DNA of 64,000 nt. It comes from G965276675 sp965276675 (GTDB taxonomy: Bacteria; Acidobacteriota; Terriglobia; Terriglobales; Acidobacteriaceae). The stretch covers positions 1,488,001 through 1,552,000 of the forward strand of contig OZ255624.1 in the NCBI GenBank assembly GCA_965276675.1, given 5' to 3'. Position numbers and translations under genes: made by a program. The notes beneath the pieces are model-generated. The model worked only from the letters and a program-made list of their open reading frames with translations, was not told the origin of the DNA and made no database searches. Every line of letters begins with the position of its first letter. The first letter of the stretch is position 1. Shown here piece after piece: positions 1-7,644 of this stretch.

Positions 1-1
1 C

Positions 2-157
2 CGTGCAACGCTGGGCGGCGGCAATCATGCGGAAGGCGAGGACATTGAGGTTCTGGAGGTATCGATTGACGATGCCATGGCTGCAATCGCGACCGGAAAT
101 ATTCAGGACGGCAAGACGATCATGCTTCTGCAGTACGCCTTCATTCACCTTTTCTAA
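2..157 (+). CDS. NUDIX hydrolase, C-terminal fragment (NudK-like)
   Basis: The window opens inside a gene. Reading from base 2 gives 51 residues ending in a TAA at 155-157. The piece reads GEDIEVLEVSIDDAMA, then GNIQDGKTIMLLQYA. This resembles the end of NudK/ADP-sugar pyrophosphatase NUDIX proteins, in which an 'E-D-I-E-V-L-E' strand is followed by a helix and a 'D-x-K-T-I-M-L-L-Q' helix. Such enzymes hydrolyse GDP-mannose or ADP-ribose. The Nudix box itself lies upstream of the window, so the substrate cannot be judged. The next gene starts 19 bp after the stop on the same strand, so the two may be co-transcribed. Confidence 0.6.
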   Translation, partial: RATLGGGNHAEGEDIEVLEVSIDDAMAAIATGNIQDGKTIMLLQYAFIHLF

Positions 158-176
158 AACAAGGGAGCCAACGCGA

Positions 177-554
177 ATGTCCTCTAAAACTGAATCTCTC
201 ATGATCCTGATTGCGGGTCCCTATCGCTCGGGAACCGGCGACGACCCTGCATTGATGGAAGCGAATCTGCGTACCCTCGAATCCGTAGCTCTGCCGCTAT
301 ACCGAGCGGGGCATATCCCCCTCATTGGAGAGTGGCTTGCCCTCCCGCTGCTAAGAGAAGCTGGCTCGAAACGCCCGGGGGACGCGATCTATGACGAGAT
401 TCTCTACCCCATCGCAAACCGGCTCATTACACGATGCGATGCCGTGCTTCGTCTTCCGGGATCTTCCAGGGGCGCAGATGAAGACGTTCGGCTTGCCCGG
501 GAACGTGGCCTGCCGGTGTGGAACGACTTGACCGAGGTTCCCGGATGCAGATAG
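177..554 (+). CDS. DUF4406-like protein (nucleoside deoxyribosyltransferase fold)
   Basis: 125 residues. The start is the ATG at 177, although the frame stays open upstream; that upstream part overlaps the NUDIX gene and is therefore unlikely to be translated. The N-terminal MILIAGPYRSGTGDD strand-loop, the central 'PLYRAGHIPLIGEW', and the C-terminal 'RCDAVLRLPGSSRGADEDVRLARERGLPVW' follow the DUF4406 pattern. That family has a Rossmann-like fold related to nucleoside 2-deoxyribosyltransferases. The conserved GPY loop and the 'D-A-V-L-R-L-P-G-x-S-x-G-A-D' segment would form the nucleotide pocket. No biochemical function is established for such stand-alone proteins. A housecleaning role beside a NUDIX enzyme is only a guess. 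Confidence 0.6.
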   Translation: MSSKTESLMILIAGPYRSGTGDDPALMEANLRTLESVALPLYRAGHIPLIGEWLALPLLREAGSKRPGDAIYDEILYPIANRLITRCDAVLRLPGSSRGADEDVRLARERGLPVWNDLTEVPGCR

Positions 555-1499
555 GTCCCGAGAAACGCCGATAGCGGAAGTTGAAGTGCTCGGGCCAGCA
601 GCGTCGCTCCGACCGGTTCATTACAATGGACAGTTTGTGACGGCCTCGTCCCCTTCTGCATTTCCGTATGTGGTAGATCAGCCTGACAACGCTATGCGAG
701 TAGAGCGGCTGGGAATCACCCGGACAGTCGCGCGGGTAGACTACTCCGCTGCGAGAGCGGCAAAAGAATTGGGCGCTCCTTTGGCTGACGGACAATATGC
801 CGAGCGCGCAAAAACTGTTGGACGTGAAATCGCCAGTGAGAACGGCGCAGCGTCGTCTTGCAATTACTCGGAAAGACTACGCATGTCCAGGCAGCCGTGG
901 CCAAAGATGAGGCGCATTATGCGCTCCAAGACGCCGGTTCTCGCTCCGTAAGGTGCGTGCTGTATCTAACGAGCGTACAACAAGGCCGAGCGAATCTAAG
1001 CGCATCGGAGAGCCTAATCTAAACTCATCGAACTGACCGACGCCTGCGGTCTTGCATCGTAGAGAAAGCAGCCGTCGTTTCAAAACACAAAGGTTCGAGG
1101 GTCCGAACGGTACGTGTGACCTCATATTCTTAGAGGTCGCGTTCATGAAAATCATCTGTGGGTTGAGTTCCTAGACGAAACGGTTTGCGGTGACGGCAGG
1201 TATTTCACGGACCGCACGTTCATTAATTGAACCCTCGCGAATACAGTGGCAACGCTGTGATATCGGAGCTGACCGGAATGTATGGCTGCCGTCATGTGCT
1301 CTGTGGTCACGCCCGCCAAACCGCCAACTACCTGCACGTTGTCGGACTACTAGGACCACACAATGGAGATTCACCGGTCTAATTCGAGAGTGCCGTGCTA
1401 CTCGGACCTCATCACACACGCCCAATACCCCGCGGAGGATGTCGCTTGAGTTTGCGTCAAAACCTTGATTTGGAAGTTTGGAAGATCGATCCACGTTTC
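555..1499. other. Gene-poor stretch, no supported gene
   Basis: About 945 bp between the DUF4406-like gene and the EctC-like gene. Short open frames occur on both strands, but none has a convincing start with a ribosome binding site, a recognisable motif or a clean domain pattern. No tRNA, insertion sequence ends or long repeats were seen. It may be decayed DNA at the end of an integrated element, but nothing in it proves that. Confidence 0.5.
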
Positions 1500-1892
1500 C
1501 TAAGATTTCTTGGAGGCGAAACCAGTTTCGCCGCCCTTAAAAGGCGGCGTGAAAGCACAAATCAAGCGCGTCGGCTGCTCTGCGATGAAAGAGAAACGCT
1601 CGTGTTTCGTTGCAGCCCAAAGAGTACCGGGTAGGATACTATGTACTAAGCCCGTTTGAAGATCGGTGAGAATTGCTTTGCCTTCCAAACAGTAGGCCAC
1701 CTCAATGTGCTCGTCGTAGCCATACACCTCTTCGATACCAGGTTGGATCACAATATCCGTCAGCGTCACGCCCGCCATATCGGACTCAAGAAGAAATCGT
1801 ACGGTATCGTACGCATGAGTGCAGACATGTCGATCGGTATTCAGCAATGCTTCTTTGGTCTTGATCAGTAGGGCCATCTGACTACTATGCAT
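1500..1892 (-). CDS. EctC-like cupin protein (ectoine synthase family, altered metal site)
   Basis: 130 residues, the usual EctC length. The middle reads H-I-E-V-A-Y-C-L-E-G, then P-G-T-L-W-A-A-T-K-H, then L-I-C-A-F-T-P-P-F. These match the ectoine synthase signatures 'HLEAVYCIEG', 'PGTLYALDKH' and 'L-V-C-V-F-N-P-P'. Ectoine synthase cyclises N-gamma-acetyl-diaminobutyrate with an iron held by Glu, Tyr and His. Here the Glu is kept (E64), but the Tyr position is W92 and the last His position is F100. No ectA, ectB or ectD is nearby. It lies 48 bp behind the reductase gene on the same strand and may end that operon. Ectoine synthesis is therefore doubtful. An ATG at 1877 is an alternative start. 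Confidence 0.7.
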   Translation of the reverse strand: MHSSQMALLIKTKEALLNTDRHVCTHAYDTVRFLLESDMAGVTLTDIVIQPGIEEVYGYDEHIEVAYCLEGKAILTDLQTGLVHSILPGTLWAATKHERFSFIAEQPTRLICAFTPPFKGGETGFASKKS

Positions 1893-1940
1893 GAGTCGAT
1901 TCTACTGGACTCGCTATTCGCTAAATATTCCCACTCAATT

Positions 1941-3209
1941 CTATGCCGTTTGTAGATGCCGGTGCACAAACTGAATTGCCATCGCGCCTTCACCTACGGC
2001 GGAGGCCACCCGCTTGACTGACCCATGCCGAACGTCGCCCACCGCAAAGGAGCCCGGAACACTGGTTTCGAGCAGGTATGGCTCCCGTGCCAAAGGCCAA
2101 CATTCGGGCCACCGACCCTCGGTCGCCAGGTCTGAGCCGGTGACGAGGTATCCCTGTGCATCCCGCATGATGGAGGTGTCCTTGGCCCATTCAGTGTTCG
2201 GAAGACCACCGATGCAGACAAATAGATGATGTGTATCCACCACTTCATGGGTTCCGTTCTTCTCGTCGAGTACCGAGATAGCATCTAGTGCGATATCGCC
2301 GTGCAGTGCCGTGACTTTCGCGCCGGGAAGAACTCGTATATTTGGAGTTGAGCTGATCTTGTCTACTAGATACTGTGACAACGAAGCCGCAAGCGATTCA
2401 CCTCGAAGAAGCATGGTAACTTGCGCTGCGAACTGGGATAGATGTGCAGCGGCCTGCCCCGCCGAATTACCACCACCGACGATGTAGACGTGCTCACCCA
2501 TGCACATCGAGGCTTCGCTCACTCCCGCGCCGTAATAGACGCCTGCACCCAAGAGACGCTCCTCATTCGCGAGGTTCAGTCGCCGATAGTCGACGCCTGT
2601 GGCGCAGATATTCGTACGGGCTATCAGTTTGCCCCCGCTCGCAAGATCAACGACAATCCTTCCATTCTGAAACTCGGCCTTGATGCCTTCTCGCACCAAC
2701 AAAATCTCAGCCCCGAAGTGGACAGCCTGTTGACGGGCTCTTTCCGCCAAGTCTGCCCCGCTGATCCCGCCAGGGAAGCCGAGATAGTTTTCAATCTTGG
2801 AACTCGTGCCGGCTTGGCCTCCGATTGCGGTTCGCTCGATAAGCACGCACTTGAGCCCCTCAGAAGCGGCGTATACAGCCGCGCTCAACCCGCCGGGGCC
2901 AGCCCCATAGATTGATACGTCATACTCCTCGTGTACAGGCTGAGTGACCCAGCCCAACTTGTCGGCGACCATTCCAGCCGTGGGACAGTCAAGCCGCGTT
3001 CCATCTGCGAAGAGGCAAATGGGAAGTCGTCTGTCGCGGAGGTTCTCTACCTCAGCGAGAGAGCGTGCCTCCTCATCCGTTTGCAGCTCAACCCATTCAA
3101 ATGGCACCACACTTCGCTGTAGGAAGTCGCGGATTGCGTACGCTGCAGGCGAATGCTTCGCGCCCAGAAGCTTGACTGTTTGTTGACCTTTGTCTAAAGA
3201 ATCTGCCAT
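1941..3209 (-). CDS. Thioredoxin-reductase-like FAD/NAD(P)H oxidoreductase without redox cysteines
   Basis: 422 residues. Residues 1-90 look like a glutaredoxin/thioredoxin-type domain without a CxxC. A thioredoxin-reductase-like domain follows, with the FAD motif YGAGPGGLSAA near residue 101, GGQAGTSSKIENYLGFPGG, the NADPH motif VGGGNSAGQAA near 244, and the C-terminal FAVGDVRHGSVKR. The position that carries CxxC in thioredoxin reductases reads YYGAGVSEASMCMG, so there is no dithiol. This layout is known from reductase-like proteins often annotated with response-regulator fusions. The electron acceptor is unknown. An ATG with GGAGAAG upstream sets the start. It lies 21 bp behind the monooxygenase gene in the same operon. 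Confidence 0.8.
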   Translation of the reverse strand: MADSLDKGQQTVKLLGAKHSPAAYAIRDFLQRSVVPFEWVELQTDEEARSLAEVENLRDRRLPICLFADGTRLDCPTAGMVADKLGWVTQPVHEEYDVSIYGAGPGGLSAAVYAASEGLKCVLIERTAIGGQAGTSSKIENYLGFPGGISGADLAERARQQAVHFGAEILLVREGIKAEFQNGRIVVDLASGGKLIARTNICATGVDYRRLNLANEERLLGAGVYYGAGVSEASMCMGEHVYIVGGGNSAGQAAAHLSQFAAQVTMLLRGESLAASLSQYLVDKISSTPNIRVLPGAKVTALHGDIALDAISVLDEKNGTHEVVDTHHLFVCIGGLPNTEWAKDTSIMRDAQGYLVTGSDLATEGRWPECWPLAREPYLLETSVPGSFAVGDVRHGSVKRVASAVGEGAMAIQFVHRHLQTA

Positions 3210-3230
3210 ATGTTACTTCTCCATTGCTGG

Positions 3231-4346
3231 CTAGCGTCCCTGGGACCGGCTGCCTAGTCCCTGCCCATAGCTCATCAACCGTTCACCGCGGTTCAACTCC
3301 GTCTCTTGCCAGTGTTCGAGCGCTTCGCTCAGTTCCTGCTTTCCGGCGAGTTCTCCCGCCAGCGCAAAGGCGTTGGCAATTCCCTTAGAAGTGCTTGCCG
3401 CAGTATGAGGGCGGATGACAAAGGAAGCGTCTCCAAGCAATATTGTTCTGTTGAAGACCAGTTGTGGGCACGCCAAGTCCATGATGGCTTGTACAAAGGG
3501 CTGCTCGGTGGCTCGTACGAGTTCCCTGAAAGCAGGCGGCAACGCTTTGTCTGCAGTCTTGCGTTGTTTGCGTTCTTGGACAGGATCGAGGGCGCCTGGA
3601 GGAACGGCGTATGCCCGGCGGACACCATCAGCGTCGGTCAGCACCGGATCGAGTTCGGCTGGTGTCAAATTCCAGTACCAGACCCAGTTCAGGCGTCGTT
3701 GGCCGACGCTGGTGTCCCCGGATTCACTTGGAATCAAGTAGCAGAGGATATGGCTCTCCGCCATTCTGAAGAACGTAAAGTTATTCTCGAATACGCTCAG
3801 AACTTCCGCATCGAGCTGGCTCTCCGGAACGACGCCGCGCCACGCAACGTAACCTGCATATTCAGGTTCGAGATTTGGTAAGAGGAGACCGCGTAGACCC
3901 GATCTGAAGCCGTCGGCACCGATCAAGAGATCTGATTCAATCTCTACATCACCCTTGAAATGCGAAGTGATGCCCCCGCCACCTTCCCGCATCTTCTCGA
4001 ACTCGTGACCAAGATGATAGTTCTCGGTGGGAAAGGTCCGCGCAAACCAAGAATACAGCAGACCCCAGGACGTCATGAGTTGGGGCATCCGATCGTTCGA
4101 TGCTGTTGATCCGTCTGAATTCAGATACTTGCGGTGCGTGAGCATGACTCCGACATCGGAGTCGCCCTTCGCACCACACAGGCGGAGAAGTTCAAGTGTC
4201 TCTTGCTGCATGACTATGCCGGCACCTCGATCTGACAAGCTGTTGGGACTTCGCTCGAAGATGTCCGCCTGCCAGCCGATCTTTCGCAACAGGATGCCCG
4301 TTGCCAACCCGGCGAGAGAACCGCCTATGATCGTTGCTCGCTTCAT
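3231..4346 (-). CDS. FAD-dependent aromatic monooxygenase (UbiH/salicylate hydroxylase type)
   Basis: 371 residues. The N-terminal ATIIGGSLAGLATGILL dinucleotide-binding fold is followed by 'W-x-A-D-I-F-E-R-S'. The mid-protein 'E-S-D-L-L-I-G-A-D-G-F-R-S' is the group A flavin monooxygenase DG motif. 'R-T-I-L-L-G-D-A-S-F-V-I-R-P-H-T-A-A' is the GD motif that contacts the FAD ribityl chain. Members hydroxylate aromatic or polyketide substrates with NAD(P)H and O2; the substrate here is not predictable. The ATG at 4346 is preferred over an in-frame TTG 15 bp upstream because a purine-rich stretch precedes it. The preceding gene ends 11 bp upstream, so the two are probably co-transcribed. Confidence 0.85.
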   Translation of the reverse strand: MKRATIIGGSLAGLATGILLRKIGWQADIFERSPNSLSDRGAGIVMQQETLELLRLCGAKGDSDVGVMLTHRKYLNSDGSTASNDRMPQLMTSWGLLYSWFARTFPTENYHLGHEFEKMREGGGGITSHFKGDVEIESDLLIGADGFRSGLRGLLLPNLEPEYAGYVAWRGVVPESQLDAEVLSVFENNFTFFRMAESHILCYLIPSESGDTSVGQRRLNWVWYWNLTPAELDPVLTDADGVRRAYAVPPGALDPVQERKQRKTADKALPPAFRELVRATEQPFVQAIMDLACPQLVFNRTILLGDASFVIRPHTAASTSKGIANAFALAGELAGKQELSEALEHWQETELNRGERLMSYGQGLGSRSQGR

Positions 4347-4357
4347 CGCGCTCTCTC

Positions 4358-5065
4358 TCAAACCGTACAGACGCCGTTCTCACACTGACCAGCCGTACCC
4401 TGAATCTTTCGAATCGACTCGGCGAGGAGCTCCTCACTCTGAGCGCCACTGGCGAGAACCTGACCTTGAAAGGAGATCTGGGGGACGCCGCGGATGCCCC
4501 GGGAGGCCGCCTTCCGTTCTGTAGCTTTGACCTCGACAGTGAGTGCTGGACTGTCGAAATCTTCGATCCGAGAGATCGCGGTGATCCCAAACTCGCGCGC
4601 AATTCCCAGTAGAACCGTCGGATCGCCTACGTCCTCACCGTTGACGAAGTAGGCCTGAAATAGTCGCTCCGCTACCTTACCTTGGACTTGAACACCCTGC
4701 TTCAGGGCTGCCGCGAGCAGCACATGGCCGCGAAAGGTGTTCGGGGTGCGCTTCATTCGCTCATGATGGAAGGCGATTCCAACCTCCGCACCGGCAGCCG
4801 CCACTTGAGCATCGAGCCGTTGCGATTGCTCCCAACTTCCAAACTTCGCCGAACGGTATACCCGCCGATCAAGACCGTCGACAGGCATATCAGCGTTGAG
4901 TTGGAAGGGGAGCCAGTGAATCTCGACCTCTCTTCCCAGAATCGCCGCAGCCATCTCTATGCGGCGCTTTGCGACGAAGCACCACGGGCAGATGAGATCG
5001 GAAACTACGTCTACCAGTAGGCCGTTGATTGGCTGTGTACTCGCTTCTATGACATTGCTGTTCAT
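4358..5065 (-). CDS. DsbA-family oxidoreductase, FrnE type
   Basis: 235 residues. A thioredoxin-like fold with the helical insertion typical of FrnE/2-hydroxychromene-2-carboxylate isomerase-like proteins. The active site is C26-P-W-C29 in 'SDLICPWCFVAKRRIE', and the cis-Pro loop is 'GIRGVPQISF'. Two further cysteines sit at the C-terminus (QCENGVCTV). No signal peptide is visible, so it probably acts in the cytoplasm as a disulfide oxidoreductase or isomerase, as FrnE of Deinococcus does. The ATG at 5065 has GAAGGAG about 8 bp upstream; a GTG at 5074 would sit on the ribosome binding site. It is the first gene of a minus-strand operon divergent from the HxlR regulator. Confidence 0.88.
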   Translation of the reverse strand: MNSNVIEASTQPINGLLVDVVSDLICPWCFVAKRRIEMAAAILGREVEIHWLPFQLNADMPVDGLDRRVYRSAKFGSWEQSQRLDAQVAAAGAEVGIAFHHERMKRTPNTFRGHVLLAAALKQGVQVQGKVAERLFQAYFVNGEDVGDPTVLLGIAREFGITAISRIEDFDSPALTVEVKATERKAASRGIRGVPQISFQGQVLASGAQSEELLAESIRKIQGTAGQCENGVCTV

Positions 5066-5092
5066 ATTCCGCACTCCTTCGCGTCACATACG

Positions 5093-5140
5093 AGTATAGA
5101 GACTAGGTAACCGACAGACAAGAAGGCACCAATTGGTTAC
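5093..5140. promoter_or_regulatory. Divergent promoter/operator region, copy 1 (HxlR candidate)
   Basis: This 48-bp block lies between the FrnE gene and the HxlR gene and holds GGTAACC and GGTTAC half-sites. A copy with 40 of 48 identical positions lies inverted at 5739-5786. A repeat of this length in a divergent promoter beside an HxlR gene is the expected place for its operator. Assignment to HxlR is inference. Confidence 0.5.
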
Positions 5141-5151
5141 TATGTAAAAAG

Positions 5152-5514
5152 ATGACTAAAAAGACAAAAGAAGCAGATTCAGAACCGCTCTATGACGCCC
5201 AGTACCCGGCGAGACAAGTTCTGCGCATCATCGCTGATACTTGGACACCAATCGTGTTGTTCTGTCTCAAAGGGCGGACTCGCCGCTTCAATGAACTACA
5301 GCGGTCGATCCCCGACATTTCCAAAAAGATGCTGACACAAACACTCCGCAAGCTCGAAAGGCGTGGTCTGCTCAATCGTCTTGTCTATCCCGTTGTACCT
5401 CCCCATGTGGACTACAGCCTCACGCCGGTTGGTGCGAAGTTCGCAGAGGCCGTGGCGCTTCTCTGCGCTTGGGCCGAAAACAACAAAGGCGTGTTGAAGC
5501 AGGTGAGGGACTGA
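5152..5514 (+). CDS. HxlR-family winged-helix transcriptional regulator
   Basis: 120 residues. The HxlR pattern is clear: 'VLRIIADTWTPIVLFCLKGRTRRFNELQRSIPDISKKMLTQTLRKLERRGLLNRLVYPVVPPHVDYSLTPVGAKF', which is the one-domain winged helix with the recognition helix around 'ISKKMLTQTLRKLE'. HxlR proteins respond to redox or electrophilic signals and usually control a neighbouring oxidoreductase gene. That fits the divergent FrnE-monooxygenase-reductase operon. No cysteine is in the DNA-binding helix. The start is the ATG at 5152. The intergenic region holds a 48-bp block that reappears inverted downstream of this gene. Confidence 0.9.
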   Translation: MTKKTKEADSEPLYDAQYPARQVLRIIADTWTPIVLFCLKGRTRRFNELQRSIPDISKKMLTQTLRKLERRGLLNRLVYPVVPPHVDYSLTPVGAKFAEAVALLCAWAENNKGVLKQVRD

Positions 5515-6107
5515 GCATCGAATACCGCCGAATCGATGAGATGGCAGGACCTACTGCCGTGCGCATGAATGCTCGAATCGACGAGAGTTGAAGCGGCCCA
5601 CCTGCATTAGCCCTGTTGTCGCGCTACTGCCCTTCGTGGCCAACCGATACGCTCCGTTCTTGTCAGGCGAGGGTACTCTGCAACATGGATAAGACAACCC
5701 GGCGTGCTTCCGTGTACAGCAACGAAGACTCCAAGCAGGTAACCAGATGGTGCCTACTTGTCTCTTAGTTACCATGTCTCTATACTAGACCGAACGGCTG
5801 TCACTAGCGGATGGGGAAACCGGCGTCGGAACAACCGCATAAGGGAAGTGCTCTAGTACAGCGCCCGATGTAGTGCCCTATTCATTGAAGCAGGCGCGTA
5901 ACGCCAGCGCATTTGTGCGTCCGGAATTTTCCCAAACGGAATCGCAATACATCCCGCTTGCCGCACGGCAGGCGAATCGTCCCTCATGGCAGGTGGCGCG
6001 CCCTATGCACAGCGCGCGAGCGGTGTGGCGATCAGACGAAGCCATAGCTTTTGACTACTCCAAGAAACTGCTTCGGTAAGCCGACAACGGGATGTGAGGG
6101 AAGCACA
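5515..6107. other. Intergenic region with an inverted promoter copy
   Basis: No supported gene in about 590 bp. The only clear structure is the inverted copy of the hxlR promoter region at 5739-5786. In that copy the side that faces the FrnE operon in copy 1 points right, toward the zinc-ribbon gene at 6108. Short open frames here have no motif or convincing start. Confidence 0.5.
5739..5786. promoter_or_regulatory. Inverted second copy of the hxlR promoter/operator region
   Basis: The reverse complement of this stretch matches 5093-5140 at 40 of 48 positions without gaps. The shared blocks include AGTATAGAGAC, GGTAAC, AGACAAG, AGGCACCA and TGGTTAC. The spacing between half-sites is kept, which suggests the same protein reads both. 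What it drives is unclear; 6108-6290 is the nearest gene on its right. Confidence 0.5.
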
Positions 6108-6290
6108 ATGAGCGAGGCAGATATGCAGGACCTGATTGCCGCACATCAGTGCCCAAGTTGCTCAGGGGTCTTCATGTCGAATTGGCTGAACGAAGATGCG
6201 ACTGCAACTGGCGTGGTTGTTTGTCCACGTTGTTCCTACGCAAGTCCGCTTCACATAGTGATCGTCTCGAAGGACGCTTTGACCAGCTAG
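6108..6290 (+). CDS. Small zinc-ribbon protein
   Basis: 60 residues. Two cysteine pairs, C-P-S-C near residue 14 and C-P-R-C near residue 39, give a four-cysteine zinc ribbon. The rest is short and without a known domain. The ATG at 6108 has GAGGGAAG about 6 bp upstream, which supports translation. The frame is open further upstream, but no ribosome binding site is seen there. It ends tail to tail with the LysR gene, overlapping by 4 bp. It lies about 320 bp right of the second HxlR-type promoter copy and could be its target; that is inference. Function unknown. Confidence 0.55.
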   Translation: MSEADMQDLIAAHQCPSCSGVFMSNWLNEDATATGVVVCPRCSYASPLHIVIVSKDALTS

Positions 6291-7219
6291 ACGAGTCCGA
6301 GTTGCAGTTGGGTGTTGACGCTGCCAGGTGTGAGGGCACGCACAAAACTTCTCACGACATCGCTGACTAGCGGACTCTGGTTGTCTGCGCGCGCTGTGAA
6401 GCGCGTCTGTACATGCGGGAGTTCAGCCGACAGTGGACGTATGGTGACATTGCTTCTCTGAATGCGCCATGCGCCGGCCTGAGTCAACACCGCCACTCCG
6501 AGACCTCGAAGGATCATCTGAAGTGCATCTTCGGCTGTCATGACGTGATGGACCGCACTTCCCGTCGTGCTGGCTGGTCTGCTCTTGAGGATCAGTTCGT
6601 CATAAAGATATGGCTGCACATGACGCTCAAACAGGATGCAAGATCTCTTGCTCAGATCGTCCGCCGAGATTTCCAGACGGTGGGCCAACGGATCGGAACT
6701 GAGCATCGCAACGAAAAAGCGTTGGTCAGCGACGAGCACGCCAGACAGTTGTGAGTTCTCTGGCACACCCGTTAGGAATGCAAGATCGAGTGAACCAGAG
6801 ATTACTTCGTTTGCCAGTTCCGGCGCGAGTTTACTAGTCAGTTCGATCCGGGAATTTGGGTGAAGGGGAAAGTGCAAGGATAGTAGCTTCGTGATTAGGT
6901 ACGGATCTGTGTATGGGCTTTTCCCAATATGCAGAACCATCTCAGCGGTGTCGGCTGCGGCCCTGGATAGATGAATTGCACGATTCAGGTGCTGCAAGCA
7001 GACCCGCGCCTCCCCTACGAAGACTTCGCCTTGCGGCGTAAGAGAAACCGTTCTACCTTCGCGCAGAAACAGTTTATGGCCAAGGAAGTTCTCCAATGCC
7101 AAGATTTGCTTAGTGAGACCGGACTGTCCGATGCGGAGTCTGGAGGCGGCGCGAGAGAAGTTGCGCTCCTCGGCCAAGATCACCGCTGCTCTCAGATGTT
7201 TGATCTCCAGTCCATCCAT
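6287..7219 (-). CDS. LysR-family transcriptional regulator
   Basis: 310 residues. The N-terminal winged helix-turn-helix reads 'LRAAVILAEERNFSRAASRLRIGQSGLTKQILALENFLGHKLFLREGRTVSLTPQGEVF', a full LysR signature. Residues 90-300 form the periplasmic-binding-protein-like effector domain, for example 'LDLAFLTGVPENSQLSGVLV' and 'QMILRGLGVAVLTQAGAW'. LysR proteins act as tetramers at divergent promoters and need a small co-inducer. The usual divergently transcribed target gene is absent: 163 bp upstream lies an excisionase-like gene. The target and effector are therefore unknown. The start is the ATG at 7219. Confidence 0.92.
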   Translation of the reverse strand: MDGLEIKHLRAAVILAEERNFSRAASRLRIGQSGLTKQILALENFLGHKLFLREGRTVSLTPQGEVFVGEARVCLQHLNRAIHLSRAAADTAEMVLHIGKSPYTDPYLITKLLSLHFPLHPNSRIELTSKLAPELANEVISGSLDLAFLTGVPENSQLSGVLVADQRFFVAMLSSDPLAHRLEISADDLSKRSCILFERHVQPYLYDELILKSRPASTTGSAVHHVMTAEDALQMILRGLGVAVLTQAGAWRIQRSNVTIRPLSAELPHVQTRFTARADNQSPLVSDVVRSFVRALTPGSVNTQLQLGLV

Positions 7220-7382
7220 TGGCCCGTTACCTCATGTCCGTTAGTGGACTTGAAAGCGGGAACACTCGTCAAGCCGGCAACCTGTCTCGCTATTCCTGCA
7301 CGGAATAGCGAGTGGACGGAACGGCATTGGACTTCCAGCCATGCACCCATCCATCCTTGTTGCACGAAGAGGAGGGTGGCTT

Positions 7383-7634
7383 ATGGACGAGGCAGATACT
7401 CTCGGGAAGAAGCCATCAGTGGGCGTCAAAGCCGAATCCGGATTGCGCCTGCTGGTGGGTCGGCATGAGGCAGCCAGGATGCTTTCGATCAGCGAACGGG
7501 CGTTGGACTACTTGATCGCGAACAAGCAACTTTCGGCACGTCGCATCGGGTCGAGAGTTCTTCTTTCCGTAAGCGACTTACAGCGTTACGCGCGGGCTGA
7601 CCATCCCAAACCTGTGGCACAGAAGTCGGCGTAG
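7383..7634 (+). CDS. Excisionase-like helix-turn-helix protein
   Basis: 83 residues. The MerR/Xis-type winged helix 'LLVGRHEAARMLSISERALDYLIANKQLSARRIGSRVLLSVSDLQRYAR' is typical of small DNA-binding proteins (HTH_17, excisionase family). These bind beside phage or element attachment sites and steer the integrase toward excision. The ATG at 7383 has GAGGAGGG nearby and is preferred over an upstream in-frame GTG. The gene runs convergently into the integrase gene, 10 bp from its end, so the two probably belong to one integrated element. It is a different element from the 8871-29515 island, because it lies outside the left repeat. Confidence 0.7.
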   Translation: MDEADTLGKKPSVGVKAESGLRLLVGRHEAARMLSISERALDYLIANKQLSARRIGSRVLLSVSDLQRYARADHPKPVAQKSA

Positions 7635-7644
7635 TTGGAACCCT

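Noticed and set aside
586..951. Open frame in the gene-poor stretch right of the DUF4406-like gene
   Set aside because: It has no ribosome binding site and no motif, and its composition does not look like that of a protein; kept as non-coding.
5873..6079. Short open frame before the zinc-ribbon gene
   Set aside because: It has no convincing start and no motif; it overlaps the better-supported zinc-ribbon region only by chance.
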